Shown here piece by piece: positions 48,195 through 61,189 of a stretch of DNA of 64,000 nucleotides (position 1 is its first letter; each line of letters opens with the position of its first letter). Origin of the DNA: Oxyruncus cristatus (Eukaryota > Chordata > Aves > Passeriformes > Cotingidae); contig VXAY01006172.1 in the NCBI GenBank assembly GCA_013399855.1, positions 183,780 to 247,779 on the forward strand, written 5' to 3'. The position numbers and the translations under genes are program-made. The notes below the pieces were generated by a model, which was not told the DNA's origin, ran no database searches, and saw only the letters and a program-made list of their open reading frames with translations.

Positions 48195-51100
48195 GTAAAT
48201 TCAGAATTATGTTGTTGCTGGCTTGTAAGCCACTCAGCTGCAAGATTGCTTTGACCTGAAAGCTTGTTAGCCAGGCCGGTTGGCTGGTTCAAGTCTGCTA
48301 TCTTTAATGTGTCCTTGTAGGCTTAAGAAGACAAATTCAGTGCTCTCTGTCTTTTTATATTTGTGCGTTTCTAAACATGTTAATCCTTGCTTGTGTTCAC
48401 TAGTGATTTCTCTCGTGTCTTATTCCCTCAGTGGTAGATAGCTTTAAAATAAAGCATTTTCAGTTAGTCATGGAAACAAACACATTCCAAGCTGTTGTAA
48501 AAACCTAATGGGAAAAAAAAAAAAAAGGAAGGTAAGAGCTAATAAGCTAAGAATTTAGAAAAACAAATAACCCTTTTGGTCTGGAAAATAAGGGACAATT
48601 GCAATAAGTGACTCTGCTTGAATAAACCCTGCTTGTCTATGTAGTCATTAATAATGTGAAATGGTCTTTGCTGTCAGGGAAAGTTTTTTGTGTGTATGGT
48701 TTTTAAATCAATAAATACACTTGTGCTCACCTTGGAGCTCTGTTTTTGCTCAGTAGAGCTACTTGAGTTTAATTTCACTACTACCATACTCTTGTAAAAT
48801 TATTTTAATTATTTTAATTCTAGATTGTCCCTTTTCAGGAGAATTTAAATAAAGTTGAGCTGTTAGTTATTTGGTGTACAGCCTTCTTCAGTGGAAATTC
48901 ATAGAGTCATTTAGGTTGCAGAAGATGTTTAACGTCAAGTCCAACAGTTAGCACTCCGTATTCAATATTAAACCATTTCCTTAAACACCACATCTACATG
49001 TCCTTTAAATACCTCCAGGGATGGTGACTCAACCACTTCCCTTGTCAGTCTCTTGCAATGCTTTTGGTGAAGAAATTTTTCCTAATGTCCAATCTAAGTT
49101 GTACTTCCAGACCCTTCACCAGCTCTGTTACCTTTCTCTGGACATGCTCCAGCACCTCAATGTCTTTCTTACGGTGGGGGGCCCAAAACTGAACATGGTA
49201 TTCAAGGTGCAGCCTCACCAGTGCTGAGTACAGAGGCACAGTCCCTGGCCTGGTCCTGCTCACCACATTATTTCTGATACAAACCAGGATGCCCTTGGCC
49301 TTCTTGGCCACCTGGGCACAACGTTGGCTCATGTTCAGCTGTCGACCAACATCTCCAGGACCTTTTCCACTGGGATGTTTTCCAGCCACTCTGTCCCCAG
49401 CCTGTAGCACTGCATGGGGTTGTAGTGACCCAAGTGCAGGACCCAACACTTTGCTGTGTTGAAACTCACACAATTGGCCTTGACCCGTTGATTCAGCCTG
49501 TGCCGGCTGTAGTGCCTTCCTGCTTTCCAGCAGATCAACACTCCCACCCAGCTTCATGTTACCTGTGAGCTTATTGAGGGTGCACTTCGTCCGCTTGTCC
49601 AGATCACTGATAAAGATATGAAACAGGACTGGCCCCAGTACTGAGCCCTGGGGAACAGCACTTGTGACCAGCCACCATCTGGATTTTACTCCATTCACCA
49701 CCAACCTCTGGGCTCAGCCATCCAGCCACTTTTTTACCCAGTGAACAGTGCACCAGACCAAGCCACAAGCAGCCAGTTTCTCCAGGAGAATGCTGTAGGA
49801 AAAGGTGTCAAAAAGACTTTACTAAAGTCTAGCTAAACAACATCCACAGTCTGCCCCTCATCCACTAAGCTGGTCACCTTGTCATAGAAGGAGATCAGGC
49901 AGGTCAAACAGAACCTGCCTCTCGTAAAACCAAGCTGGCTGGGCCTGATCCCCTGGCTGTGCTGTATGTGCTGTGTCATGGCACTCAAGATGATCTGCTC
50001 CACTACCTTTGCCGGTACCAAGGTCAGGCTGACAGGCTGGTAGTTCCCTGGATCCTCCTTCTGACCCTTCTTGTAGATGGGTGTCACATTTGCTAATTTA
50101 CAGACAGTTATGACCTCTGCAGTTAGCCAGGACTGCTGATAAATGATGGAGAGTGGCTTGGTGAGCACTTCCACCAGCTCCTTCAGTACCCTAGGTGGAT
50201 TTCATCTGGCTCCATAGACCTGGGTATGTCTGAGTGGTGTAGCGGAATGCTGACCATTTCCCCTTGGATTGTGGGGGCCTTGTTCTGCTCCCTGTCCATG
50301 TCTTCCAGCTCAGGGTGCTGCTTAAACAGAGAACAACTGTTCTTGTTCTATTAAAGACTGAGGCAAAGGTGGCACTAAGTGCATTAGCCCTTTGTCACTG
50401 TGTTCCTCCCTGCGTACAACAAAGGATGGAGATTCTCCTTGGCTCTGCTTTTGTTGCTAATGTATTTATAGAACATTTATTGTCTTTTATGACAGTAGCC
50501 AGATTAAGTTCTGGTTGGGCTTTGGCCTTTTTGATTTTTGTTCTGCATAACCTCAGGACATCCTTGTAGCCCTCCTGAGTGGGCTGCCCCTTCTGAATGT
50601 CATAATCTCTGCTTTTTTCCCGGAGTTCCAGCCAAAGGTCTCTGTTCAGCCAGGTTGGTGTTCTTCCCTGTAAGCTCATCTTTAGGCACACAGGGACAGC
50701 CTACTGCTGTACCTTTTAAGATTGCCTTCGTGAAGAATATCCAGCCTTTCTGACTCCTTTGCTCTTCAGGACTGCCTTACAAGGGACTCTATCAACCAGT
50801 CTCCTAAAAAGGCCAAAGTCTGTCCTCTGGGAGTCCAAGGTACAGTTCTGCTGAACCCCCTCCTTCCTTCTCTGACAATTGAAAATACAGTTTTGTAATT
50901 GCTGTGCTGAAGATGACCTCCAGCCATCACAGTGTCTACAAATCCTTCTCTGTTCACAAACAAGTCTGGTGAGGCACCTTCCCTAGTTGGCTCTCTCACC
51001 AGCTGTTTCAGGATATCTTCCACAGACTCCAGGAATCTCCTAGACACTTTCCAGCAGACATCTGTTACGTTGAAGTCCCCCATGACAGCAAAGGCCAGTG

Positions 51101-54100
51101 ATTGTGAGACTTCTCCCTGCTGCTTATAGAATATTTTATCTGTCTCCTTGTCCTTGTTGGGTGGTTTGTAACAGATTCCCACCATGAAAGGCCTTGCTGG
51201 CCTTTTCCCTGGTTGTTACCCATAAACACTCACCCCTATCATCACCATCATTGAGCTGTAGACAATCAAAACACTCCCTACCATACAGGGCTAGTCTACC
51301 ACCTCTCTTTCCTTGCATATCCCTTCTGAAGTATTTATAGCTGTCCATTGCAGTGCTGCAGTTGTGTGAGTCATCCCACAGAGTTACCATGATGTTTCTG
51401 TTCATGCTGCGTGCACGGGTGTAGAATTGGGTTATTGATCCTGCCACTTTTTTTTGGTGAGTCCTAATTCCCTTCTGACTGTTCTCAAGTATTTCTGTGT
51501 TTTCTAGCACAGTAATAACCCTTGAGCCTTTGCTGCCATGTAGATCTCCATCCCCTACCTCCTTTGAGATGGCAGATGGAAGGATCTCACTAGCACACCT
51601 AGTCCCTTAATGTCCCTTAAACATTGGTATGACACCACCAGGATTGTCTCTAGCGATCCTGGCTTTCTCCCTTTCCTCCTTCAAATGCAGTTTAAAGCTC
51701 TCTAAACAAGACCTCTAACTCCTGAACTAAGGTCCATTTCCCCCTCTGAGACAGATGTCCCCCATCTATCGTCCACCGGTCTGGTGTCATTGTCAAAACC
51801 CCCAAAATTCTGCTAGAGTTCAGAATAGTTTTTCCTAGAAGGAAAAAAAATAATTACATAAAAGCAGGACTTAAAACAGTGTTGTGGGAATAAGAGTTTT
51901 CTGCTTTATTAACTTCCTCAATGTTACATTTTCTCTTTGTTGGTTAGACTAGGCTCTTTTTCTTCCACAGTTCAGGAACAAAAGTAAATCAATTGCTTAA
52001 TGTCCAAAATAGGCAAAAATGTCCTCACTTTAACTAAAGTATTAATAAATTAATACATAGAATTGATTTAGTTTACTGCTGATGGAATCCTTGTTACTGA
52101 GTTCAGGAAAAGATGAGTGGGGAAGGCAGTCAGTATTTTCTGAATGAAGGACTTGGAGCAGGCAAGTTTTTTTTGTGGCTAAAGAAGAAAGGAAGAAACC
52201 AACTGTTCTGAGCTTTTTATGTGGGATCCTGTGGGACTAGGCAAAGACTTTAGAGTCTGGTCAACATGGTTTAGGGGTACTTGTAAGGCTCTCCTGACTT
52301 GTGGACAAGTTTTACTGGTTTTGATTTTGATCTGTGTTGATATGATGACCTATAACTAGAGGAAGTAAGTATCGACAACCAACTTGAGTTGTTGGTTGTT
52401 ATCATGAGAGGCACCTCTGGGGGTTTTTTTCATTAATAGTTTTTTATTATTCAACTAACAACCAAATGATCACTTGCTTAAAATACCAATTCCAAAAAAA
52501 ACTCTAACGTAACCATTTCCTTCATCTTTGAGATAATGGATCTTTCTCAAGAGCAAGTGGTCTCAAGACCTAGCTTTGATGACTTTGTGTAGTATTTATC
52601 GGGCTTTAGTTTGCATTTGGATAAATGCCCTCCATCCCAATTTTAAAACTCCACACTTCTACTGGTGTGATATGTGTGTGCACAAATCTCAGGTGTACAA
52701 ACTGAAAGTTTGAAGTACTCTTCAAAACCAGAATGGGAGTGTTTAAGAATTGTGGACATCAGTCTAAAATGATGGAATAGTAACAATGGTCAGTGCCACC
52801 ACCATGATAATTGCCATATTGAATCCTTTGCTGACAAATTTTTATGAATCTGCAAAAGAGGTAATTGCTTATCTTAACCTAAAAGACAGAGCCTAATCAA
52901 CATTAATTGAATCATGTCAATATACTATCTTTTTAGGGTATTATTTGAAGCACTTCTGCAACAAATTGAATTCCACATGTGCTACTGTATTGTGTAGTAT
53001 CCTTTGTGTTGGTTTTGTTTGTTTGTTTGTTTGTTTTTTAGATAAAGTTATTGTGGGCAGTTATATGGGATATCTCCGAATCTTTAATCCACATCCTGTG
53101 AAACCTGGAGATGAAGGACAACCTGAAGACTTACTCTTGGAAGTGCAGTTGCGAGAACCAATATTGCAGGTGGAAGTTGGAAAATTTGTTTCGTAAGTAA
53201 ATGGCTGGCTAAGTTGTTTATTTAAGTTTTAGATATGATTTTCTTCCTTTTTTTTGGAGGACAAATTTTCAGTTTCCAGATGGACAAGTATTAATCACAT
53301 CTATGAGTCCTGTAGTATGCATTTGATCTGCTTCTTATATCATCTTGATATGAGAGGATTTTTACTTAAGGTGTACGTGGAGGATAATCTGCCACATACT
53401 TGTACAATTTTTTAGGAGTAGAAGAGGAAAAACTTGATATTGAAAGTTATCTTTTAAGGTGTTAAGAAAACTTGACTAACTTGTTATGATCTAAGATGTA
53501 ATATCGGCCAGTTGTTTTCATTTTGATAGAGGACAGAAGGTCTTTAATTCCAAAGAATTTAGTGGCAGTAGATGGACAGGTAGAGGAAAGATAAGGAAAA
53601 TACGGCTCTAAGGAAAAGACCTTGTATTTATCTGGCTATAAGGGAATCTACTTAGAAGAACTTTATTTTAGAATTTAGTTCTTAAAGGATTAGTTTTAAT
53701 TTTGAAATTAACTTCTAATACTGCATCATTAACTTTATTTTAAAAATGAGAGAAAAACCTGTTCTAAACGTGGGAAAGACTGGTGCTCTGAGACCAAAGG
53801 CCACAAGCTGGAAGGCCTACATCAGTTGGAAATTGTTCTTTTATTCAAGTACTCATGGAATGACCCTGTGCAGGAATTCCAATGCCTTACTCTATGAAAT
53901 GAGCTAAAACATTTTCTAGAGTTACAGCACAAGTACTCTCTGCTGGAGGTACTGCTTGGGTTTGGGGAAAGAAATATATGAGTTTTCAGATAGTCCATGG
54001 AGGTAGTACAAAAGTGAATTTTAAAAAAAGTTGTGTCTGTGGTCGCTGAATAAGACTTGTTTGGAGCAGTGACCCTGATATCATGAAGGATTAACAGCAC

Positions 54101-56592
54101 CTTGTTTGAAATGAGTTTCAAGCTAAACTGGGTTGCTCTTGAGATTTATATCTGAAAATATGTCCTTAAAGGATTAATTTTGATTTTGAAATTAACTCCA
54201 AATACTTCAGCATGAATTTAGGAAGATCAGTACTTTTATGCTAACATCTAACACCCAAACCTTTGCATTTGGTCTACAAATGAAAGCCATTTCAGTATGT
54301 TACTTGAATTTTATCCTGTATAAATTTAATTTGGAATTTATCTAAAAGTAGTGGGTTTTTTCCCCTTCTTTACAGTGGTACTGAAGGACTTCATCTGGCT
54401 GTGTTGCACTGCCGAAAACTCTGTGTGTATGCTGTTTCAGGTTAGTTTACTAATCTAAGCTTTCCAGTGATTTTTAGTGTATTCTAAAGTTTGGATTAGG
54501 TTAATGGTAAACTTGGTATATGCAGTGTTTGCTCATCATCCCTGAAGATCTGCAGTCATATTCTCACATGCAAACTCATGTATGAAGAGGAAACATCAGT
54601 AATTAGGTCTAGATATTTCCCAGAGGTTAACAGAGGTTTGCTAATCTGCTCAGTGTCTGACATGCTGTGATGTTTGTGATGGTCTGTGGTTGGTAGTGAT
54701 TGTAAACAACTAGTTCTCATTACAGTTTTAGGAGTGGATGTTACTGTTGAACACGCTGATGAACAAATGGTTGTATAATGCCAACTTACTCAGCTCTTTA
54801 AAATAAACAATTACAACTATTTCTGAATAGGAGGTTAATGTTGGTAAGAAGGTGAAACCACTATATTTTTTCTTATATCCTCTTTCCTCTACTGCCTTCG
54901 GCTAGAAATTCTGTATGATGTGTTCTCTCTATGTGAAGACGCAAGTCACAAAATGCCTATTCTGTGCATTGATTTCTCTCTTCTATATGCTTAGAGCAAA
55001 GCCCAAATTTAAGAGATCTATTAATTGTACACTCCTCTTCAAAATTCAATAGGCAGCATGGCGTTGTTCGTTTTCTCTGTGCAGGGACATCTGTGGCTCT
55101 TCTGTCATTACAAGAGCGTGGTTGTCTTGTAAGAGCAACTTACTTCCTATTCACAGCCTTTCAGGCAAATAGTTTACAAGCACATGCTCTATTTTCAAAT
55201 TCTGTTTGCCTGTCTGAGACACCTGTAAAAATGGTCTTTGTTGAGAGGTGGCGCTTCAAGATCTACTCCAGTTTTCATACTTTCCCTTCTCTGTAATAGT
55301 GCTTGTGTCTTAGGATTGTAGCCTACCAGTACAATTTTTATTAAAACAATTTATTTTAAAATTTGCATTAATGGCGTACAACAGTAAGTCTAGAATTCTT
55401 TTCTAGGTATAATTTGCATTTTGGTCTGCATGGCTTAAGCAGTTAAGTAATAATAAAAGTAAAATTTTGCAATCCTTAATAGACTTTTCATACTAATCTA
55501 TAAATGTACATGCTTTAATGGTAATTTCTGTTGTCTGAATGGGTACTCTCAAACAAATTCCTTTGAGAAACAGTGGTCATTATTTCTTTATGCTTCCATG
55601 GCAAATTACACTTTCATAAAGTGGAATCTTTACTTGCTTTATACATGGTACTGTATCTGTTATTCCTAATAAAATAACTATGCTTCTTCTCCTTAAAAAA
55701 TGAAAGCATCCTTCAGGACTGACTGAAGTACGGCCTGGGTGTTTTATTAGAGACGGAATATACAGACTGACAACTTTCTAACTTCTTTTTCATCAAGTGC
55801 TGCTGATTATCTAGTTATTACTCAGCCAGGGCTTTCCCCCCTCCTGTCTGTTCCAATCTTTTCCCTAACATGGGCCTGATTTAGGGGTAATTGTTTAAAA
55901 GCTACATTTGATTTTAGTTGGAGAAATTGCTTAAAGGTTAGCATAAGCTACAAATCTTTCATAGCATGTTGTTAAAGATGGTGTTGTGATAATCTTTGTA
56001 CAGTAAAGCTGTGGTAGGATTTAGCTTATGTATCACTCACTCAAAAAACCTTTTTCCCTGATGTGACTGTTGACAAAGGGTTTTGTTTTTTTTTTTTTTT
56101 TTGTTTGCTAATATTAGTCTTTAAGTATTACTGTATTCATGGGGTGAAGACTTTTGATTCTTAAAAGGTGAACTTTAACTTTAATTTCCTTACAAAGATT
56201 TTTTGAATTTCTGCTACTTCCCTGAAGGGATCAGGAAGTTAAAATTCATGGAGATCTTTTCGGAGAATGTGATGTATATCACTAAAATTTTTTTGCTATA
56301 ATTTATTTGTCTTTTATCTTTTATCTTTGCATTGTTGATCACAACAGTGTGACCCTCCATATCTCAAAGTCACTAGGATTAAGTTACAGTTTTTTCAGGT
56401 TGTTTACACTGGTACTCCTTTACTTCTTCCACAGTGTGTGGATCAAAGTAATAAATATATACCCTTCATTTTTTGTAGGAACTCTGGGAAATGTGGAACA
56501 TGGCAACCAGTATCAGATTAAGCTGATGTATGAGCACAATCTTCAGAGAACTGCTTGTAATATGACTTATGGTCCATTTGGTGGTGTAAAAG
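48083..56592 (+). CDS. BBS9: BBS9 (PTHB1), BBSome subunit, 5' part (4 coding exons)
   Basis: Core subunit of the BBSome, the coat complex that moves membrane proteins in and out of primary cilia (established knowledge). The visible CDS joins 48083-48194, 53042-53192, 54376-54440 and 56479-56592: 442 nt, about 147 residues, with all splice phases agreeing. The protein begins MSLFKARDWWSTVLGEKEEF and continues with blade-like repeats (KVIVGSYMGYLRIFNPHPVK; EGLHLAVLHCRKLCVYAVSG; YEHNLQRTACNMTYGPFGGV) belonging to the N-terminal beta-propeller. It matches vertebrate BBS9 along its whole visible length. The rest of the roughly 880-residue protein lies to the right of the window. Confidence 0.97.
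48893..51800 (-). repeat. CR1 LINE, about 2.9 kb, most of ORF2, antisense in BBS9
   Basis: The 3' end of the element is at the left (complement of CATAGAGTCATTTAGGTTGC). Reading leftward on the minus strand it shows an endonuclease region (51510-50766; VMGDFNVTDVCW is the GDFN motif), a linker, and a reverse transcriptase region (50174-49045). The latter has TPIYKKGQKEDPGNYQPVSL and the SAVPQGSVLGPVLF block of RT. A stop interrupts the frame right at RT motif A and several frameshifts separate the pieces, so it is inactive. The 5' end is truncated near 51.8 kb. Confidence 0.93.
53013..53040 (+). repeat. BBS9: (TTTG)n simple repeat at BBS9 splice acceptor
   Basis: TTTTGTTTGTTTGTTTGTTT continues to TTTTTTAG, so the simple repeat itself supplies the pyrimidine-like tract of the exon at 53042. 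Confidence 0.85.
53042..53192 (+). CDS. BBS9: BBS9 second coding exon
   Basis: Encodes DKVIVGSYMGYLRIFNPHPV … EDLLLEVQLREPILQVEVGK FVS. Donor TTTC|GTAAGT. The acceptor tract is a (TTTG)n simple repeat ending TTTTTTAG. Confidence 0.96.
53193..54375 (+). other. BBS9: BBS9 intron 3
   Basis: About 1.2 kb. GGATTA(G/A)TTTT(A/G)ATTTTGAAATTAACT occurs at about 53690 and again at about 54172, an unexplained dispersed duplication of about 30 bp. No gene seen. Confidence 0.75.
54376..54440 (+). CDS. BBS9: BBS9 third coding exon
   Basis: A 65-nt exon encoding GTEGLHLAVLHCRKLCVYAV S. Acceptor CTTCTTTACAG, donor GTTAGT. Phase joins exons on both sides. Confidence 0.96.
54441..56478 (+). other. BBS9: BBS9 intron 4
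   Basis: About 2 kb of AT-rich sequence with a T-run near 56085-56102. Nothing recognisable. Confidence 0.8.
56479..56592 (+). CDS. BBS9: BBS9 fourth coding exon
   Basis: Encodes GTLGNVEHGNQYQIKLMYEH then NLQRTACNMTYGPFGGVK and one base of Gly. Acceptor TTTTTTGTAG, donor GTAAGC. The next exon is not found in the remaining 7.4 kb. Confidence 0.96.
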
Positions 56593-59379
56593 GTAAGCTC
56601 CTTGTTGTGTATTCATTATCATTAGTTGTTTAACTGCGAACTTAAAGTTTGAAAGGCGACATGATGCTGCTGTCTAGAGGAAAATGTCTTTGTATGAATG
56701 GTGGTACCTTTTATTTGAAGCATATTGAAAATAACTGAAGTGAAAATGAGGCAAAGAATGTTAAATGCAGAATAGTTTTTTTCTCACATTTTGAACTGGA
56801 GATGAATTTACAAGGCTAATATTGATTTTAAAAAACATGACAAAATCCATGGCTCTTCCCTTGAACATCTAAAAATAATTGTTTTCTTCTGTGCTTCAAT
56901 TCTATTTTGCTTTTCTGCACTTGCTTATCCTGGACAAGTTAAAAAGTTACCATCTTCATTTGCTGAACCTAAAATATCAAGTGTCTTGAAAGATATGTAA
57001 TGCAGACTTCTAAAAAAATACTTAAACTTTGATTGGAAAAATATAACAGTGGACAATAACATTTATGGTGTGTTTGTAGATTTCAATGAGTTTAATAGAT
57101 ATCAGTCTTTTTTCAACTCGTGGATGTTTTTGTGTTCCAATGTGGAAGCATTTAGATTTGCTTTGCATGACACATCTTTCTGTTCAGAAGTAAAGTTTGC
57201 CCAACAGTACTGGGAGGTGGCAGTCATCTACAAAAGTAGTGTCTCTAAACTGTTGGCAGAGTGATAGTCACTTTCCAAGGTAGAAAGTCTTCTGGGTCGA
57301 TATGACAAATATGTGCAGACAGTCCCTCAATTTTATGGCTGTAATGCTGTAATAACCTTCTAGTAATAATGCTACAATGCCTTACCCTAAGCTCACACTT
57401 GTCCCTGGGCTTCACTTCAGCTGACCAAAATTTGTATGAAGAGATTTTCACTTACTAATTTCTTACAACCACCTTGGGGAAAATGGTCAACTCACGTGGG
57501 TGCGAAGGTGTTAATGCTGTGAGTGTCTTGAGGAGTGAGTGTATAGGGCATGGACATGTTCCTGTTAGCAGCAGAAAGACATTACGGAGGTTCCTAAGTC
57601 TGAGAAGAGGGAATAATGTGCTTTCTGGCATACTACAGTGGAATTGCAGTAACAAGTGTGTAGGGGATCATAAACTAAGCATTGTGAGCGTCTGGAATGG
57701 TTTGGAATAAATAAAACAAGTACCCATGTACCACCCTGCAGTTCTGGAGAATAAACTCTCTGAATTTTTGACACGCGTGTTTGTTCACCATGGAGGTCCG
57801 AATAGACATCTGACCACCAGCTCAGTCTTGGTGCCAGACCTGTCTCTTGAGCTGTGGTGGATGCAAGTAATGTAGCAAAGAAAGTGTGCTTGCCAGCTAG
57901 GGAGACAGAAGGTACTATTTACCTTAGAACCTACTCAGCCAGCCAAACACTTTTCAACACGTGGGGTGGTCAAAATAAGGGCCAATCCTGACAAAGCGGC
58001 AAGAACTCTGGTAAGTTCTGCAAACTTTTCTTAGTTTTCTAGTAGCCCTTCTGTGTTAGCATGTCATGCAGCTGTCCTTTTCCTTTTTTCTTCCCCGTGT
58101 TTGAGTTCACGTAAGTATGTTAATTGCTGTTAGAAAAAGAATGATCTCAAGTCATAAATAAACAACGAAGGCAGAAATTTATATGATGTAATGAATAATA
58201 CATGTTCATATTGCAAAATCAAGATGCTTTCTGTTTAAGACCTAAATCTAGGAAAATTACAGTGAATGTTCAGGTACCTGATAGTAGGCTATTAAGGCAT
58301 GTATTGAAACATCAGAGAATTTGGCAAAATGAACACTGGAGAAAGTTCTTTTTCAGAAATGAAAGAGTATTCTTGTTTTTTGTAGATTTCCTACACTGAA
58401 TACTCCTTTTTATGTGGCTTTCCTGCACTGTTTGATTAGATTTCCTGTCAAGGATGTGCTTTTAATCTTGTCCCAAACCTTTTGCAGTGAATCTATTTCA
58501 GGTTTTTTTAGTATCATCTTTAATATTCTGTTCTGTCCTTGAGGTTTAAGTGTGACATTATTGTGGTTTTATTCCCATCTTGCAAGACTATCCTGAGTGA
58601 ACCAGAATGGAGGTCTATCAAGCATTGTTAAGTTTAGTAAACAAATGCCTGTCCAGGTCTGACCTGCCATGCCATCTGTATGTATCTATGTTTGGCATAT
58701 GTTCTGGGGTGCCACTGAGAGTCTGTAAGGAAATGAGTATTTTTTTTTTTACTATCAGCCTTCTGCTGGCTTCCCTGGAATTCTTTTCAGGGAAGTGCTG
58801 ACAGTCTCTCTCACCTTCCGCGGAGGTTAATTCGCGATGGTGGCGATGCTGTAAGCGTGCAGCAGTGAGCTTCCTTTGCTCAGAGTCTAACTTCTACACC
58901 CACTCTGGAAGCAGAGTAACAAAACGTTAGGGAGAGCTTTTTATTCATTGCCTGCTGTTACTGCTGTGACTAGTGTGTGTCTCATTGCTATACTCAAGCA
59001 TCCTTGAAACAACATGAAGGTGAAAAAGGCATTTCACAGGTCATGTTTAGAGAGCTATTGAGGCAGGCACAGGAGAATGACAGAAGGAGGAAAGCATGTG
59101 TACAAGGAAAGCACACTGTGGGAGTGTTGGGAGGGAGGGTGTGTGTCGGTCCTCCAGGAACATGATCTTGGGTCTGAGAAGCGAAGAATGCTGCAGGAGT
59201 TGATACAGAGCACTTGATCTATGAAGTTGCTCAGTCCTGCTCAGATTTCTCTTGATGAAGGTTATGTTTTTGTCTTTTCTGTGGAGCTCTTAATCCTATG
59301 CCTTCAGTGGTAAAGAAGCTCATTCTGCCCACCCATATGAGTTAACACTGACAAAAGGAAAAAAAGATTGAGTTTGCAG

Positions 59380-59495
59380 TCCTGAGGGGTATGGGTCAGG
59401 TGAAGTGTAAAGTCAGGACCTTGAACTTTAGGAAACTGAACTTCCAGCTCTTAAGGGATTAAACTGCACATCTCTTTGGCTGAAATGGGATGGAG
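59380..59495 (+). repeat. Short CR1-like fragment
   Basis: AAAGTCAGGACCTTGAACTT…GGAAACTGAACTTCCAGCTC parallels the 5' part of the CR1 copy at 61270-61330 (GAAGTCAGGACCCTGAATTT…GACTTCCAGATGTTTAAGG). Classified through that similarity only. Confidence 0.45.
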
Positions 59496-61123
59496 ATGTA
59501 AAACATAACAAAGTACAACTGTCACTTCTCAACTGTCTCTTGTATTAAGAAAAAAGCTCATACAGATTTCTCTGTGGAGAGAATTGTGAAGTAAAGAAAC
59601 CTATTTTGTAGCCTAGTTGTTAGATTTCATTCTTGCTAGTGTCATCAGATTAATGATTTGATCAATGACCAGTTCTCATATGTGGAAGAATTGACACAGA
59701 TCTTCTCATAATAGGAAGAGATAAAGGAAATGAACAAACTCATTTATTTATTCTCATCATAGAAGGTCAAAACCTAAATTAAAGAAACTATTAAAGCTGT
59801 GGAATAAAAAAGAAAAAGACTGAAAAATTGACCAGTGGCTTGCATAGATTAACAGTGTGCATTTTTCTTAGAAGTAGCAGAGTGTGAATTGTGGTTGTCG
59901 CCACTAGATGGTCCTCTCATTACAGTTATTGGTTTAGTAGGCAGCATCTCTAAAGCTGCATTTATCCTTGAACTGATCCTACAGATGTATTTACTGCAAG
60001 ACTTAAAAGCACTCTCTGCAAACCTCTATAGCTAAAAGTGTTTTATTGATTGAAACAAAATGTATTCTGTTGGTTATAGAACTTCAGCAAAAAGGCGAAA
60101 TGAACTTGAACCTTACTTTCAGCACAACTATTAAAAGGCCAGGGATGTGAGAAATAACAATGAAATCCCTTATAAGTTTAGCTGGAATCCTAAACAAAGC
60201 TGACGGAAATGTTTAAAAATAGTAGATGAAAAACACCTACAAAGATGAAATACAAGTCAAACTTAGTGTAGGCAGGGCTAGTTGTGACTTACAACTTTAA
60301 AAATGTGTGGCAAAGGAAAGGATTATAATGCACAACTTTACATTTCTTTGCTGCTTTAGCTTTGTGTTTGTTCCTTGCCGTCTCTGAACACTAATGCTAA
60401 AATGTAAACAAAAAACTATCAAGAAGGGAGATAGGGAAATCTACTATTCATTTTATATTTTTAAAAAAGTGTGTTGTGAGGCCAGACTTTCAAAAGTAGA
60501 ACTTAACTTTTAAGACGTTGCCTTTGTTGTTTAGAATGCATGTTTGCTTTCCATATTTCTGAACTGTTCCTCATGATCTTGAAGCTATAAGTTGAGTTTG
60601 TCATCCAAAGCTCCAATTCTAGCATTTGAGTTGTTTTAGAAATGATGATTCATGATAAAATTATGAGTCAGTAGTGCTGAACACTATTTTTTAACCAAGT
60701 GAACTCTTAACCTAGCCACAACATGTCACAACCCTTAAGTAACGAGCAGATTATAAACTTTATGTTTTACTTCAGATGTAAAATTTAGAGAACTTGAGTG
60801 TGCTCTACCTTAAGCTCTCTTGATTTTTTTTTTTTTTTTAAGAAAATGAAGGTGAAAAAACATACATTTTTCTGATTTATGTTGTATCCTTACCTATGGT
60901 GAGGACTCAACTCTATAAAAATTTTACTTTATATAAACCCATTCATCACATAATTTTTATAAGGTGAGGTTATACTCTTATGGCATCATGCAGTTATGCC
61001 ACCAGAGGATGCTGTGCTAACAATTCAACTTTCATTATATGAAGTGATGTTTGCTGATAGTTTGCAGTATTGTGGAAAGTATTTTCTGGTTTCACAGCTG
61101 TAGTATGTTGTTCTGGGTCTTTA

Positions 61124-61157
61124 TGAGTCAAATACCAAGTCAGTGGTATTTGACTCA
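61124..61157. repeat. Perfect inverted repeat, 14-bp arms, 6-nt loop
   Basis: TGAGTCAAATACCA, loop AGTCAG, TGGTATTTGACTCA. Each arm ends in an AP-1-type heptamer (TGAGTCA / TGACTCA). Confidence 0.95.
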
Positions 61158-61189
61158 AGCTCATAATTTAAGATGATGAGCTCATTAGA

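Larger units (their letters stand above)
48195..53041 (+). other. BBS9: BBS9 intron 2 with large antisense CR1
   Basis: About 4.8 kb, more than half of it the CR1 copy at 48893-51800. The remainder is unique AT-rich sequence and a (TTTG)n run at the acceptor. Confidence 0.85.

Noticed and set aside
49045..51510. Endonuclease/reverse transcriptase frames as host genes
   Set aside because: They are pieces of a broken CR1 retrotransposon with stops and frameshifts, so they are annotated as a repeat.
57470..57790. Possible solo LTR: two AATAAA hexamers, CTCTCTGAATTTTTGACACG after the second
   Set aside because: I could not find paired TG…CA ends with a target-site duplication, so an LTR call is not supported.
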